From NCBI RefSeq assembly GCF_003390865.1, contig NZ_QMEJ01000002.1:558001-622000 (forward strand): DNA of 64,000 bases. The letters are read 5' to 3'. The position numbers were made by a program, and so were the translations under genes. Positions 46,610-56,877 of the stretch are shown in pieces. The notes beneath the pieces were generated by a model that had not been told where the DNA came from, made no database searches, and saw only the letters and a list, made by a program, of their open reading frames with translations. The first letter of the stretch is position 1. Each line of letters opens with the position of its first letter. The stretch is from Tropicimonas sp. IMCC34011. GTDB lineage: Bacteria > Pseudomonadota > Alphaproteobacteria > Rhodobacterales > Rhodobacteraceae.

Positions 46610-47524
46610 ATGCCCGCATCGTTTTCCGTCGGCCTCGTCGGGTGTGCGCTCGCCTGTGTCATGGCGCTGGCGGGGGGCACGGCGCGGGCCGACTATGCCG
46701 GATCCGCCCGCCTCTTCGTCAACGACACCTATGGCGACGGTCACGACCGGTGGAATACCGGCTCCTACCAGGGATCGTATTTCTTCAGCGACGCGCCGGA
46801 TGCCGGCAGCACGCTGGAGCTCAGGGGGCGCGGCGAAATCGTCACCCCCTGGGCCCCATCCCTGCAGGAAGGCGGCGATCGCCCCTACTCGACCCTCCTC
46901 GGCTTCGGCGCGTTCCTGCATCGTGACGTCGGCCCGGTCGAGACCCGGATCGGCGGTGAGATTGCGCTCAGGGGCGACAGCACCGGCCTTCCCGAACTGC
47001 AGGCCCGGGCGCACCGGTTCTTCGACTACGATGGCTACGACCCGGAGACGCGGGACGATCCGCACCTGCCGGACAGGGGCGTGATGAGTCTGGAGGGCGA
47101 AGTGGCACACACGTTCGTCCTCGGCGGCGCGGCAATGGTGCGCCCCTATGCCGAGGCGCGCTACGGCGACGACACGCGGGCCTCCCTCGGCGCCGACATC
47201 GTCATCGGGGGAGGACAGGATGCCCCCGTCTGGACCCGGGACGTGGTGACGGGACAGCTCATGACCTACGACCTTCCGAAGGAGCGCGGCTTCAACTTGG
47301 GCCTCGTGCTCGGCGGGGACATCCAGCGAGTCACCGGGTCCGCGCATCTGCCGGACGGATACGGCGTGACCCTCGAGGAAAGCCAGTCGCGGGTCAGGAT
47401 CGGACTTGGGGCCACGTACGGCGATGCCCACATCTTCGTCGGGCAGACGCGCCTGTCGCGACAGTTCGAGGAGCAGTCCGAGCCGCAGCGCGTGGGAATG
47501 ATCTCGATCGGCCTCGGGTTCTGA
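46610..47524 (+). CDS. LpxR-like outer-membrane lipid A deacylase (DUF2219)
   Basis: A 304-residue beta-barrel protein with signal peptide (ends GGTARA). LpxR features are visible: the Asn-Asp pair in LFVNDTYGDGHDRWNTG (~36-52, including the DR..TG part), the GLPELQARAHRFF segment (~129), which probably holds the catalytic His, and RPYAEARYGDDTRASLGADI (~181). It ends with Phe, GLGF, as outer-membrane proteins do. LpxR removes the 3'-acyloxyacyl chain of lipid A in a calcium-dependent way; the exact activity here is not proven. Confidence 0.82.
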   Translation: MPASFSVGLVGCALACVMALAGGTARADYAGSARLFVNDTYGDGHDRWNTGSYQGSYFFSDAPDAGSTLELRGRGEIVTPWAPSLQEGGDRPYSTLLGFGAFLHRDVGPVETRIGGEIALRGDSTGLPELQARAHRFFDYDGYDPETRDDPHLPDRGVMSLEGEVAHTFVLGGAAMVRPYAEARYGDDTRASLGADIVIGGGQDAPVWTRDVVTGQLMTYDLPKERGFNLGLVLGGDIQRVTGSAHLPDGYGVTLEESQSRVRIGLGATYGDAHIFVGQTRLSRQFEEQSEPQRVGMISIGLGF

Positions 47525-47605
47525 CGCGCCGCCGGACGACCTCGCCGTTCACGGCGCGCCCCCTCGCCGAAGATCGACGCCGACCCTTCCTCGGGCCAAC
47601 GAAAG

Positions 47606-47632
47606 GGCGCGGGGGTGCCCTGCCCCCGCGCC
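47606..47632. terminator. Strong bidirectional hairpin between convergent genes
   Basis: GGCGCGGGGG-TGCCCTG-CCCCCGCGCC is a perfect 10-bp stem with a 7-base loop between the LpxR-like stop (47524) and the ggt stop (47652). A short GTTCCTT follows on the plus strand. Confidence 0.7.
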
Positions 47633-47651
47633 ACGTTCCTTCAGCCCCGGA

Positions 47652-49382
47652 TCATTCGCCGATGGCCAACCCTTCGCGTCGGGGGTCGGCGCCGCCGATC
47701 AGCGTGCCGTCCCGGACCGCGATGGCGTGCAGGCCGCTCGTCAGGTCGCGCACGTTCACCTCGAAGCCCAGTGCCTCGAGCGGCTCTTGCAGGTCGGTCG
47801 CGGCGGTTCCTTCCTCGAGATCGTAGGTCCCGAACCGGTTCACGAGGTTCGGCAGGGCAACGGCTGCCTGCGGGTCCATCCCCCAATCCATATGCGCGAC
47901 AATGGTCTTGGCAACGTAGCCGATGATCCGGCTGCCGCCCGGAGAGCCGACCACGAAGACGGGGGTGCCGTCCTCCATCACGATCGTCGGGGACATCGAC
48001 GAGCGCGGCCGCTTCCCGGGCTCCACGCGATTGGCGATCGGGCTGCCCTCGTCATGGGTGCTGAAGGAGAAATCCGTCAACTCGTTGTTGAGCAGGAAGC
48101 CCCCGGGCGCGAGGAGGCGGGAGCCGAAGCCGTTCTCGATGGTGGTCGTCATGGACAGTGCGTTGCCGTCGGCGTCGACGATGGAGATATGCGACGTGGA
48201 CGGCAGCTCGATGGACGCATCGTCGCCGAGATCGAGCGCCGCGTGATCCCAGGGCGGCATGCCGGGCGAGACCTCGGGCAGGCTTTCGTCCGCGTCCAGA
48301 AGCTCGGCGCGGTCCGCGAGGTAGTCGGGATCCAGAAGGCGCGGCACGGGCACATAATCGGTATCCGCCATGTACCGCCCGCGGTCGGCAAAGGCGAGGC
48401 GGGAGGCGTCGCCGATCAGCCGCCAGGCGTCCGGGGAATCGGGCCCCATCGCGGAGAGCTCATAGGGTTCCAGAAGCGCGAGGATCTGCCCGACGGTCAG
48501 CGCGCCCGATGACGGCGGTCCCATGCCGCAGACCTCCGCACCGCGATAAGGTGCGCAGACCGCCGGGCGCTCGACGACCTCGTAGGCCTCCAGGTCTTCC
48601 AGGGACAGGACGCCCGGCTGGGCCGCACCGCGCACCGTCGCGACGATCCCCTCGGCCACCTCCCCGTGGTAGAACGCATCTGCGCCGCGTGCTGCGATGG
48701 CGCGCAGCGTTTCGGCATAGGCGGCGTTCGTCAGCGTGTCGCCCTCGGCGATGGCGGAGCCGCCGGGCATGAAGTATTCGGCCGTGGCCGGCGCGACGGA
48801 GAGAAACTCCTCATCCTCCGCCACCAGAGCGGCGAGGCGCGGAGAGACGGAAAAGCCGTCTTCGGCCAGTCCGATGGCCTCGTCGAACAGACTGCTCCAG
48901 TTGGCCCGGCCCCAGCGGCGATGCGCCTCTTCGAGAAGCATGGGCGTTCCGGGCGTGCCGACCGAGAGGCCACCGACGACCGCGTCGAAGAAGTCCATCG
49001 GCTCACCGTCCTTCTGGAAAAGGGTCGGCGTCGCGGCCATGGGGGCGGTCTCCCGCCCGTCGAGAGTGGTGATCTCCCCCGTCTCGGCATCGTACCAGAC
49101 GAGAAAGGCTCCGCCGCCGAGGCCGGAGGATTGCGGCTCGACGAGGCCGAGCGTCACCTGGACCGCGACCATCGCATCCGCCGCGCTGCCCCCGGCCCTC
49201 AGCACCTTGGCGCCGGCCTCGGACGCCAGCGGATTGGCGGCGACGACCATCCAGTTATCGGACGTGACCGGCTCCGGCGTTTCCCGGACGAGACCTGTCG
49301 CCTGCTCGGGCGCGACCGCGTCGGCGGCCTCCTGAGCGAGAGCGGGGGTGGTCATGAGAACGAGTGCGAGTACGGCGCGCAT
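47652..49382 (-). CDS. ggt: Gamma-glutamyltransferase/glutathione hydrolase
   Basis: A 576-residue periplasmic enzyme with signal peptide (ends TTPALAQ). It self-cleaves before the catalytic threonine, here Thr396 in ELPS-TSHISIVDADGNALSM, giving large and small subunits. GLGGGAFLVWYDAETGEITTLDGRETAP (in part ~90-117) and the oxyanion stretch KRPRSSMSPTIV are family blocks. Function: hydrolysis or transpeptidation of glutathione for cysteine and glutamate recovery. Start 49382 has GAGGAG upstream. Confidence 0.95.
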   Translation of the reverse strand: MRAVLALVLMTTPALAQEAADAVAPEQATGLVRETPEPVTSDNWMVVAANPLASEAGAKVLRAGGSAADAMVAVQVTLGLVEPQSSGLGGGAFLVWYDAETGEITTLDGRETAPMAATPTLFQKDGEPMDFFDAVVGGLSVGTPGTPMLLEEAHRRWGRANWSSLFDEAIGLAEDGFSVSPRLAALVAEDEEFLSVAPATAEYFMPGGSAIAEGDTLTNAAYAETLRAIAARGADAFYHGEVAEGIVATVRGAAQPGVLSLEDLEAYEVVERPAVCAPYRGAEVCGMGPPSSGALTVGQILALLEPYELSAMGPDSPDAWRLIGDASRLAFADRGRYMADTDYVPVPRLLDPDYLADRAELLDADESLPEVSPGMPPWDHAALDLGDDASIELPSTSHISIVDADGNALSMTTTIENGFGSRLLAPGGFLLNNELTDFSFSTHDEGSPIANRVEPGKRPRSSMSPTIVMEDGTPVFVVGSPGGSRIIGYVAKTIVAHMDWGMDPQAAVALPNLVNRFGTYDLEEGTAATDLQEPLEALGFEVNVRDLTSGLHAIAVRDGTLIGGADPRREGLAIGE

Positions 49383-49731
49383 GGGGCATCTCCTCGGTAT
49401 TGCCGACCCGATGGTGACGCCCCCGTGACCCTGCGGCAACCCCTCTCCGGCGGGGACCTCGTCCCGCGTCAACGCTCCTTGGCCAGCGTCTAGGCCATGG
49501 CGGCAACGCAGATACCGACGCAACGAGTTGTTCGAGGCCCCTTTCCCGCGAAAGCTTCATCCAGAGGCGCACCCGGCGATCCGACCGGGACGCATGTCTT
49601 CGAGGACGAGCCGTCAGCCTTCCGCTTCGACCGCGCGCTTGGACGAGAGGGATCTGAACATCCTCCTCGTTCCGGACTGGCTGAACTGACCGGACTGGGC
49701 GGGCGTGGCCGAGACGGCCGCGCCCGGAGGT
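49383..49731. other. 349-bp gap between ggt and gbcB
   Basis: It should hold the ggt promoter near 49383-49500 and the end of the gbcAB transcript. Short open frames exist on both strands (e.g. plus 49497-49748) but lack ribosome-binding sites and protein-like composition. A hairpin at 49701-49725 is listed separately. Nothing else recognised. Confidence 0.5.
49701..49725 (-). terminator. Hairpin downstream of gbcB
   Basis: GGGCGCGGCC-GTCTC-GGCCACGCCC (minus strand; one A/C mismatch) lies 7 bases after the gbcB stop, without a T-run. Probable end of the gbcAB transcript. Confidence 0.5.
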
Positions 49732-50808
49732 TCACGCATCCACGGTGACGTTTCCGATCGGGTTCGAGCAGCAGGCGAGGATGTACCCGGCCTCGACATC
49801 CTCATCGGTGATCCCGCCGTTGTGAACCATGTGGACCTCGCCCGAGACCTTCTTGATCCGGCAGGTGCCGCAGACGCCGAAGGTGCAGCCCGAGGGGATG
49901 TTCAACCCGGCATTGCGGGCCGCCGCGAGGATCGTGTCCGTCTCGGCAACGGTCGCGGTCACACCGGACGCCGCGAAGGTCAGCTCCACGTCAGCGCCCT
50001 GCTCCGGGACCACGTCGTCGATATCGGGGACGTCCGCATCGGTTTCCGCCGGCGCCTGGAAACTCTCCTGGTGGTAGCGGTCCATGTCGAACCCGAGGCC
50101 GGAGAGCGCCTCACGCACCGCGCGCATGAACGGCTCGGGACCGCAGCAGAAGACTTCCCGCTCCAGATAGTCGGGCGCCATCAGGCCGAGCATGAGCTGG
50201 TTGAACATGCCGCGATAGCCGGTCCAGGGGCGGAACGGGTCGGTCCCCTCGACGACCCATTTGAGGTCGATCCCCGGCATCCGGGACGCCATGTGCTCCA
50301 GCCGTTCGCGAAAGATGATCTCGGAGGGGCGGCGGGCGCAGTTGACGAAGACGATGTCGGGCATGGTGCCGAGGTCGAACATGTAGGTCGCCATCGACAT
50401 GGACGGCGTGATGCCGGATCCTGCGGAAATGAAAAGATATTTCTCGGCAGGATGGTTGAGGTGCGTGAAGACGCCGGCGGGCCCGAACGCCTTGAGGCGC
50501 ATTCCGGGCTGAAGCTCGTTCAGCATCCAGTGGCTCCCGATACTGCCCGGCTGCGCCTTGATCGTCACCGAGATGGACCGGGGGCGGGAGGGTGACGAGG
50601 AGATCGTGTAGGTGCGGTGGATCGTGCCGGAGGGCAAGGGCAGTTCAAGCGTCAGGAACTGGCCCGGCGAGAAGTCGAACAGCGCGCCGGATGGAGCCTG
50701 GAAGGTGAAGGTCGCCGTGTTCGGCACCTCGGGGATGACGGAGACGCATTCGAGCGGCTCGGCATCGGACCAGACAGCACGCTTCGGGAGGGAAGACAGA
50801 TCGTTCAT
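49732..50808 (-). CDS. gbcB: Glycine betaine monooxygenase, reductase subunit
   Basis: A 358-residue flavin/iron-sulfur reductase passing electrons from NAD(P)H to the Rieske oxygenase. The FAD-binding RTYTISSSPS (~66), the NAD-binding FISAGSGITPSMSM (~125) and the C-terminal plant-type [2Fe-2S] site CTFGVCGTC with a distal CC (~310-350) appear in the usual order. It begins five bases after the gbcA stop, so the two form an operon under the upstream cobalamin riboswitch. GbcB is favoured over other FNR reductases by its pairing with a GbcA-like oxygenase. Confidence 0.88.
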   Translation of the reverse strand: MNDLSSLPKRAVWSDAEPLECVSVIPEVPNTATFTFQAPSGALFDFSPGQFLTLELPLPSGTIHRTYTISSSPSRPRSISVTIKAQPGSIGSHWMLNELQPGMRLKAFGPAGVFTHLNHPAEKYLFISAGSGITPSMSMATYMFDLGTMPDIVFVNCARRPSEIIFRERLEHMASRMPGIDLKWVVEGTDPFRPWTGYRGMFNQLMLGLMAPDYLEREVFCCGPEPFMRAVREALSGLGFDMDRYHQESFQAPAETDADVPDIDDVVPEQGADVELTFAASGVTATVAETDTILAAARNAGLNIPSGCTFGVCGTCRIKKVSGEVHMVHNGGITDEDVEAGYILACCSNPIGNVTVDA

Positions 50809-50813
50809 CGCCG

Positions 50814-52138
<1,325 letters not shown>

Positions 52139-52160
52139 ACCGCCTCCCGCGGTTGACGTT

Positions 52161-52336
52161 CTCGCAAGGCTGGTTTCCGGACTTGAAGCATGGCCCGTAG
52201 GCCCGGCATGGCGCCTTCCCGGAGCTGCTCGCCCCAGTGGCTCGTCGCCATGCCCATCGCTTCCTCACCGTTGCGGGGGCAGTGCCGGCCTCTCACCGGC
52301 TTCCCAATTCTCCTCTGTCTCCAGCGGCACCTTGCA
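52161..52336 (-). ncRNA. Cobalamin (AdoCbl-type) riboswitch aptamer
   Basis: Reading the minus strand, the conserved blocks occur in order and with normal spacing: AAGGTGCC at the 5' end, GGGAAGCCGGTGAGAGGCCG, the B12-box CTGCCCCCGCAACGGT, AGCCACTG, GGGAAGGC, and the 3' AAGTCCGGAAACCAGCC. This is a near-consensus cobalamin riboswitch. It ends about 117 bases before the gbcA start on the same strand, and no other gene intervenes. Cobalamin binding would be expected to repress gbcAB. Confidence 0.95.
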
Positions 52337-52570
52337 GGTCCTGTCTAGCACCCCCGAATCGCGCCTCAGCGCCCGAAAACGACTTGGGCCCTCCTGAAAG
52401 CGCCCAGCGCGGGACTGCGGCGCATCCTCGCGCACGACGTGCAGGGCATCGGCCCTCGCTCGGGCAGCGCAGGGTGCCCACGGGCGCCGGGGGAGAATCC
52501 CCCGGAATGGATTGAAAACACCGCACAATGCCGCAAATCCGGGCAGTCCGGGAACTCGGAACCCGGCGCG
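52337..52570. other. Gap upstream of the riboswitch
   Basis: Should hold the riboswitch promoter (around 52340-52400, not clear) and the end of the DUF1045 transcript. A CCGGGGG-AGAAT-CCCCCGG hairpin at 52487-52505 could terminate the latter. No gene recognised. Confidence 0.5.
52487..52505 (-). terminator. Hairpin downstream of the DUF1045 gene
   Basis: A perfect 7-bp stem with a 5-base loop, 66 bp after the DUF1045 stop, with no T-run. It separates that gene from the riboswitch leader on the same strand. Confidence 0.5.
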
Positions 52571-53242
52571 TCAACCAGTGAGGGGGAAACGCCGGATCAG
52601 CTCGAATCTCCCGTCCGGCCGCTCGCCGGCCAGCGCAATGCCCTCCATCATGAAAGGCACCGGCAACTCGGGGAGGCGTGCGCGGGCCTCGCGATACCAG
52701 TCCTCCGCCTTGTTCTCCGGCAGGCGCCCGGTCAGGGTGAGGTGGAAGTGGAACTCCTCCAGGACATACGGGTACCCCCAGCGCGTCAGGAGCGCGTCCT
52801 GCCGCGCGGTGAGCCCGGCGCTTCGGCGCCGCGCGATCTCGTCCGGCCCGGCCGGCGCCCGGAATGCGTCGAGCTCGATCACGCACGACGCGGCGAGCCG
52901 TTCGATGGCAGCCGCATCCCCCACCGGAGTGAGCGCCAGAAAGCCCCCGAGGGTGGTGAGCGCGAGCCCCCCTGCCCGCGCCGGCGCACTGGTCCGGGCG
53001 ACGCTCTCCACGGCTTTCTCGAGCGCTACCGCGTCCAGTCCATCCGCGATCCTGAACGGCGGTTTGAGCGTGCCGTGAAAGCCGTACTTGCGCGGCGCTG
53101 CGGTGACCTCGGCCAGTCCCGCAATGGCGGGCTGCGGCGCGGGACAGGCCTGCGCCACGTCCCATCCCAGCCAGCTTGCTCCGAATGTGGCCAGATCGCC
53201 TTCGGGCGGCAGATAGTAGACCGCGAACCGAGTGTATGACAT
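52571..53242 (-). CDS. DUF1045 phosphonate-associated protein (2H phosphoesterase-like)
   Basis: A 223-residue protein starting MSYTRFAVYYLPPEG. Two H-x-T motifs, HGTLKPPF (~56) and HFHLTLTG (~166), are those of 2H phosphoesterases. The family is repeatedly encoded with C-P lyase genes; here it is divergent from phnM with 55 bp between starts. It may act on the cyclic ribose phosphate made by C-P lyase, a step otherwise done by PhnP (inference). Confidence 0.85.
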   Translation of the reverse strand: MSYTRFAVYYLPPEGDLATFGASWLGWDVAQACPAPQPAIAGLAEVTAAPRKYGFHGTLKPPFRIADGLDAVALEKAVESVARTSAPARAGGLALTTLGGFLALTPVGDAAAIERLAASCVIELDAFRAPAGPDEIARRRSAGLTARQDALLTRWGYPYVLEEFHFHLTLTGRLPENKAEDWYREARARLPELPVPFMMEGIALAGERPDGRFELIRRFPLTG

Positions 53243-53297
53243 GACGCTTCCCCCTCCCACGGCCGATCCCGATCCGGCACCCCGAGACGAGCACCGC

Positions 53298-54440
53298 ATG
53301 CCAAGCGACGTCCACCTTGCCAATGCCCGGCTCGTCCTGCCGGACCGCGTCCTGCACGGGCGCATCGTGATCGAAGACGGGCAGATCGCCGAGATCGCGG
53401 AGGGCGGCGGCGTGCCCGCGGGCGCGATCGACTGCGCCGGGGACATGATCCTGCCGGGGCTGGTGGAGTTGCACACCGACAACCTCGAGCGCCATATCGA
53501 GCCACGCCCGGAGGTCGACTGGCCGCACGTCCCGGCCCTTCTGGCCCATGATGCGGAACTTGCCTCGACCGGGATCACGACTGTCTTCGATGCGCTACGC
53601 GTCGGGTCGATCCACGGCGGAACGGGCGGATACGGGGCGTACGCGAGAACACTCGCGAATGAGATGCTGAGCCTCCGCGCCGCCGGTCATTTCAAGATCA
53701 GCCATTTCCTCCACCTCCGGGCGGAGATCTGCTCCGAAACGCTGCTCGAGGAGATGGCGGACTTCGGCCCCTCGGACCGGGTCGGGATCGTCAGCCTGAT
53801 GGACCATACGCCGGGGCAGAGACAGTTCCGCGACCTCGGGGCGCTCAGGGCCTATGTCACCAAGAAGCGCGGCATGGACGACGCGGCCTTCGAGGAGCAC
53901 GTGGCCGAACTCAAGGCGCTGCAGGCTCGCTTCGGCGCGGTCCATGAGGCCGGCGCGGTGGCGGAGGCGCGGCGCTACGGCGCGGTGCTTGCCAGCCACG
54001 ACGACACCACGGCGGATCAGGTCGCATCGTCCCATCGCAGCGGCGTCCGCTTCGCCGAGTTTCCGACCACGAGAGAGGCGGCGGAGGCCTGCCGGCAGAC
54101 GGGCATCCGCGTGATGATGGGCGCGCCCAACCTGATCCGGGGCGGCTCCCATTCGGGAAACGTGGCCGCCAGCGATCTGGCGGAGGCGGGTCTGCTCGAC
54201 ATCGTGTCCTCGGACTACGTCCCGAGCGCGCTTCTTCTCTCAGCGTTCCGGCTGGCCGCGCTCTGGGACGATCTGCCCCGTGCCGTCGCCTGCGTCACCG
54301 CGACCCCGGCCCGCGCCGCCGGTCTCGAGGATCGCGGCGCACTTTCCTCCGGGCAGCGTGGCGACGTCATCCGCGTTGCGGAAGCCGGCGGCACCCCGAT
54401 CCTGCGCGGCGTCTGGTGCCGGGGAGACCGGATCGCCTGA
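53298..54440 (+). CDS. phnM: Alpha-D-ribose 1-methylphosphonate 5-triphosphate diphosphatase
   Basis: A 380-residue amidohydrolase-fold enzyme that releases pyrophosphate in the C-P lyase pathway. The metal motif LVELHTDNLERHIEPRP (~55) and FDALRVGSIHGG are diagnostic of PhnM; ASHDDTTADQV (~233) and late SDYVPSALLLSAF (~303) complete the site. The ATG at 53298 gives the standard length; earlier in-frame starts would run into the divergent gene. No phnGHIJKL genes are present nearby. Confidence 0.93.
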   Translation: MPSDVHLANARLVLPDRVLHGRIVIEDGQIAEIAEGGGVPAGAIDCAGDMILPGLVELHTDNLERHIEPRPEVDWPHVPALLAHDAELASTGITTVFDALRVGSIHGGTGGYGAYARTLANEMLSLRAAGHFKISHFLHLRAEICSETLLEEMADFGPSDRVGIVSLMDHTPGQRQFRDLGALRAYVTKKRGMDDAAFEEHVAELKALQARFGAVHEAGAVAEARRYGAVLASHDDTTADQVASSHRSGVRFAEFPTTREAAEACRQTGIRVMMGAPNLIRGGSHSGNVAASDLAEAGLLDIVSSDYVPSALLLSAFRLAALWDDLPRAVACVTATPARAAGLEDRGALSSGQRGDVIRVAEAGGTPILRGVWCRGDRIA

Positions 54441-54687
54441 GGCCGCGGCGCTGCAAGGGACGCCGGATGCCGCGATGAGGAAGAACGCGGTCCACATCCG
54501 GCAGCGGCCCCATGCCGGACGGGCCGGCACCTCCACCCGCCGACCTCCGCGGCGATGGGACGCCGGCCGGCATCTAGGCAAGAGGCGCTCCCCCGGCGGG
54601 ACCGGGGACGAGACCGGATCACCCTGCAAACCGCAGTCGGCAAGGGCTAGAAGATGATCGGGCGGCGGATCGTCTCTCTCACGGCGG

Positions 54688-55368
54688 TCAGCGCCCGGTG
54701 CGCACCGCCGTCCAGATCGTGTGGCGTGAGCCGCGCCTGCTGTGCCCCGCCCGGATCGTATGCGCGACGGCCTCGAACCCGCACGCCTTGAGCCGCTTCA
54801 GGAAGGCCGCATCCGGCGCCGCGGACCAGACCGCCAGCACCCCGCCCCCGGTCAGCGCCCGGCGCGCGGAGCGCAGACCGCGTTCATCGTAGAGCGCGTC
54901 GTTTCCCGCCCGGGTCAGACCGTCCGGACCATTGTCGACGTCGAGCAGGATGGCATCGTAGGTCCCGTCGGCCTCGCGGATTTCGGTCAGGACATCTCCC
55001 GGCCTCACCTCGACCCGCGGATCGGACAGGCACTCCTTGAAAATGGGGGCCATATGCGTCTGCGCCCAGCCCACGAGGTCGGGCACGAGTTCCGACACGA
55101 CGAGCTGCGCGCCCTCCGGCGCAATCGCCTGCGCGGCGCGAAGGGTGAACCCCATGCCGAGCCCGCCGATCAGGACACGCGGCGCCGAGCGACCGGACAG
55201 GTGGCCGAGCGCCAGCGTCGCGAGCGCCTCCTCGGACCCGCCGAGCCTGCTGTTCATCAGCTCGTTGCCACCTTCGAGCCGAATGGAAAACTCGTCCCCC
55301 CGCCGCAGGAGCCTCAGCGTGTCGCCGTCCGGCGCGGTCGCGGTTGCAAGCTTGACCCACGGCAGCAT
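54688..55368 (-). CDS. Spermidine synthase-like SAM-dependent protein
   Basis: A 226-residue Rossmann-fold protein with the SpeE-like fold: VLIGGLGMGFTLRAAQAI (~65) is motif I, VVSELVPDLVGWA the acidic-loop region, and YDAILLDVDNGPDGL (~135) the post-motif. The catalytic Asp/Tyr layout of true spermidine synthases is not clear, and the protein lacks the usual N-terminal beta domain. Its role may be another aminopropyl or methyl transfer. An AGGAGA site precedes ATG 55368. Confidence 0.78.
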   Translation of the reverse strand: MLPWVKLATATAPDGDTLRLLRRGDEFSIRLEGGNELMNSRLGGSEEALATLALGHLSGRSAPRVLIGGLGMGFTLRAAQAIAPEGAQLVVSELVPDLVGWAQTHMAPIFKECLSDPRVEVRPGDVLTEIREADGTYDAILLDVDNGPDGLTRAGNDALYDERGLRSARRALTGGGVLAVWSAAPDAAFLKRLKACGFEAVAHTIRAGHSRRGSRHTIWTAVRTGR

Positions 55369-55544
55369 GGCGTCTCCTGTCATTGGTGCGGTGTCATCCG
55401 CTTATCTGGCCCGCCGACGCAGAAGAAGGCCACGCGCGTCCCCGCTCCTCGCGCTACCCCGCGCGCCTCGGACCTTGCGCTGACCGGGCCGCGCCGTCGC
55501 CGCCTTCTATCGAGACGGAACCGAAGTGGCCACTGTCCCTGCCC

Positions 55545-56873
55545 TCATGGGGCGTCGCCTGCTGACAGGGCACCTCTCGATGCCGGCCCGGAGAGACCGA
55601 GCGATGGCGGAAGAACACGCCCCCAGCCTGCCAGGACCCGACCTCCGAGATCCCTCAGAGCGACACCGAATTCCTTCGCCGACGTCGTTCGCGTCCGGGT
55701 GACGGAGACCGACACCGCGCGGCCCGGGCCATCCAGCCCGCGCGCGATCGGCATGCTTTCGAGCTCTGCAAGACTGGGCTCGTCCAGGACGATCTCCACC
55801 TCGATCCTGTCCTTGCCGGGGAGGAAGGCGAGATGCCTGACCCGGCCGGACATTTGCTGCGCCCTGGCGGTGGTGCCGAGGATGGAGATGTTGACGGGCG
55901 TGTCGATCCTGAACCCTTGCCCGTCATCCGATGACAGGTCGAGGCGCACGCGCCAGGACCCGCTGCCGGCTGGCTGAAGCTCAAGAAGCGGAAAGGCCTC
56001 GTCGGTCCCGACCGCGCCCTGCACCTGCCTGACCCGGAGGATGCGTCCCGATTGCGGCAAGCTGAGCCGCGGCGCTTCGTGATACCGATCCAGAACCCCC
56101 TCGCGGTCGGTCGCCTCGGCGATACGCTCCGTCAGCATGTCGATCCGCGTGCCTCTCTCGCTCTGAGAGGTGGCGTCGGCGTCCCGCCGCGCCAGGTCGA
56201 GGGCCGACCGGCGTTTCTCCAGATCGGCCCGCTTCGCCGCAAGAGCGATTGTCCGGCCCGCCCGCGCCTTGGGGTCTGTCTCCTCCGACACCAGGCGCCG
56301 GGCAGTATCGAGAAGGGCGATTTCCCGGCTGAGCGCTTTCTCCGCCGCGCCGATCCGGTCGGCCCGACGTTTGCCGCCCTCCTTGAAGGCGCTGCATTCC
56401 TGTTCGATCCGGGCGAGCCCCGCGCGTGTTTCGTCGTCAAGCTCCGCTCCAGGATGGCCGGCAAGCTCGTGTGTGGTCGTGATCGAGCGCGGCTCGCCCG
56501 GTTGAGCCAACAGGCAGGCGCGCAGGGTGACGTCGAGAAGACGCTCACGGCGCAGGGCCTCGAGCTCCCGGGCAATGGCGTCCCGGTCAAGGACCGCCAG
56601 CGTCTGACCGGCTGCCACGTCATCCCCGCCGGTAACAAGGATCTGCGCCAGCGGCAGGCCCGCCGGAAGGTCGAGGCGGAGCGGGGCAACGTTGGACAGA
56701 AGCGTGCCGAGATAAGTCTGCCGCGTCGGAACGGACGCCAGTCGCGCCGCAAGACAGGCTCCGACGGCGAGAATTGCGAAACAGGCGACGGCGCTCAGGA
56801 GCCAGAAGGCTGGCGCTATGCCGCGCCTGGCGCTGCGGGGGCAATGGCGGAAAGCTGGCGAGGAGCGGGCCAT
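55545..56873 (-). CDS. HlyD-like membrane-fusion/adaptor protein
   Basis: A 442-residue protein: one N-terminal membrane helix (~22-44), a beta-barrel/lipoyl half (APLRLDLPAGLPLAQILVTGGDDVAAGQTLAVLD, ~63-96), a long charged coiled coil (~97-260) and a second beta half (LSLPQSGRILRVRQVQGAVG, ~270). This is the layout of HlyD/EmrA adaptors. It starts four bases after the stop of the degenerate ABC protein, so they form one unit. The C-terminal ~60 residues (after FGVALRDLGGRV) are unusual. Confidence 0.8.
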   Translation of the reverse strand: MARSSPAFRHCPRSARRGIAPAFWLLSAVACFAILAVGACLAARLASVPTRQTYLGTLLSNVAPLRLDLPAGLPLAQILVTGGDDVAAGQTLAVLDRDAIARELEALRRERLLDVTLRACLLAQPGEPRSITTTHELAGHPGAELDDETRAGLARIEQECSAFKEGGKRRADRIGAAEKALSREIALLDTARRLVSEETDPKARAGRTIALAAKRADLEKRRSALDLARRDADATSQSERGTRIDMLTERIAEATDREGVLDRYHEAPRLSLPQSGRILRVRQVQGAVGTDEAFPLLELQPAGSGSWRVRLDLSSDDGQGFRIDTPVNISILGTTARAQQMSGRVRHLAFLPGKDRIEVEIVLDEPSLAELESMPIARGLDGPGRAVSVSVTRTRTTSAKEFGVALRDLGGRVLAGWGRVLPPSLGLSGPASRGALSAGDAP

Positions 56874-56877
56874 GGGC

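Noticed and set aside
49497-49748. 83-codon open frame between ggt and gbcB
   Set aside because: No ribosome-binding site, low-complexity Arg/Gly/Pro composition, and it runs into the end of gbcB on the other strand.
54441-54687. Possible small gene between phnM and the spermidine synthase-like gene
   Set aside because: Short frames on both strands lack start signals and recognisable composition; treated as intergenic.
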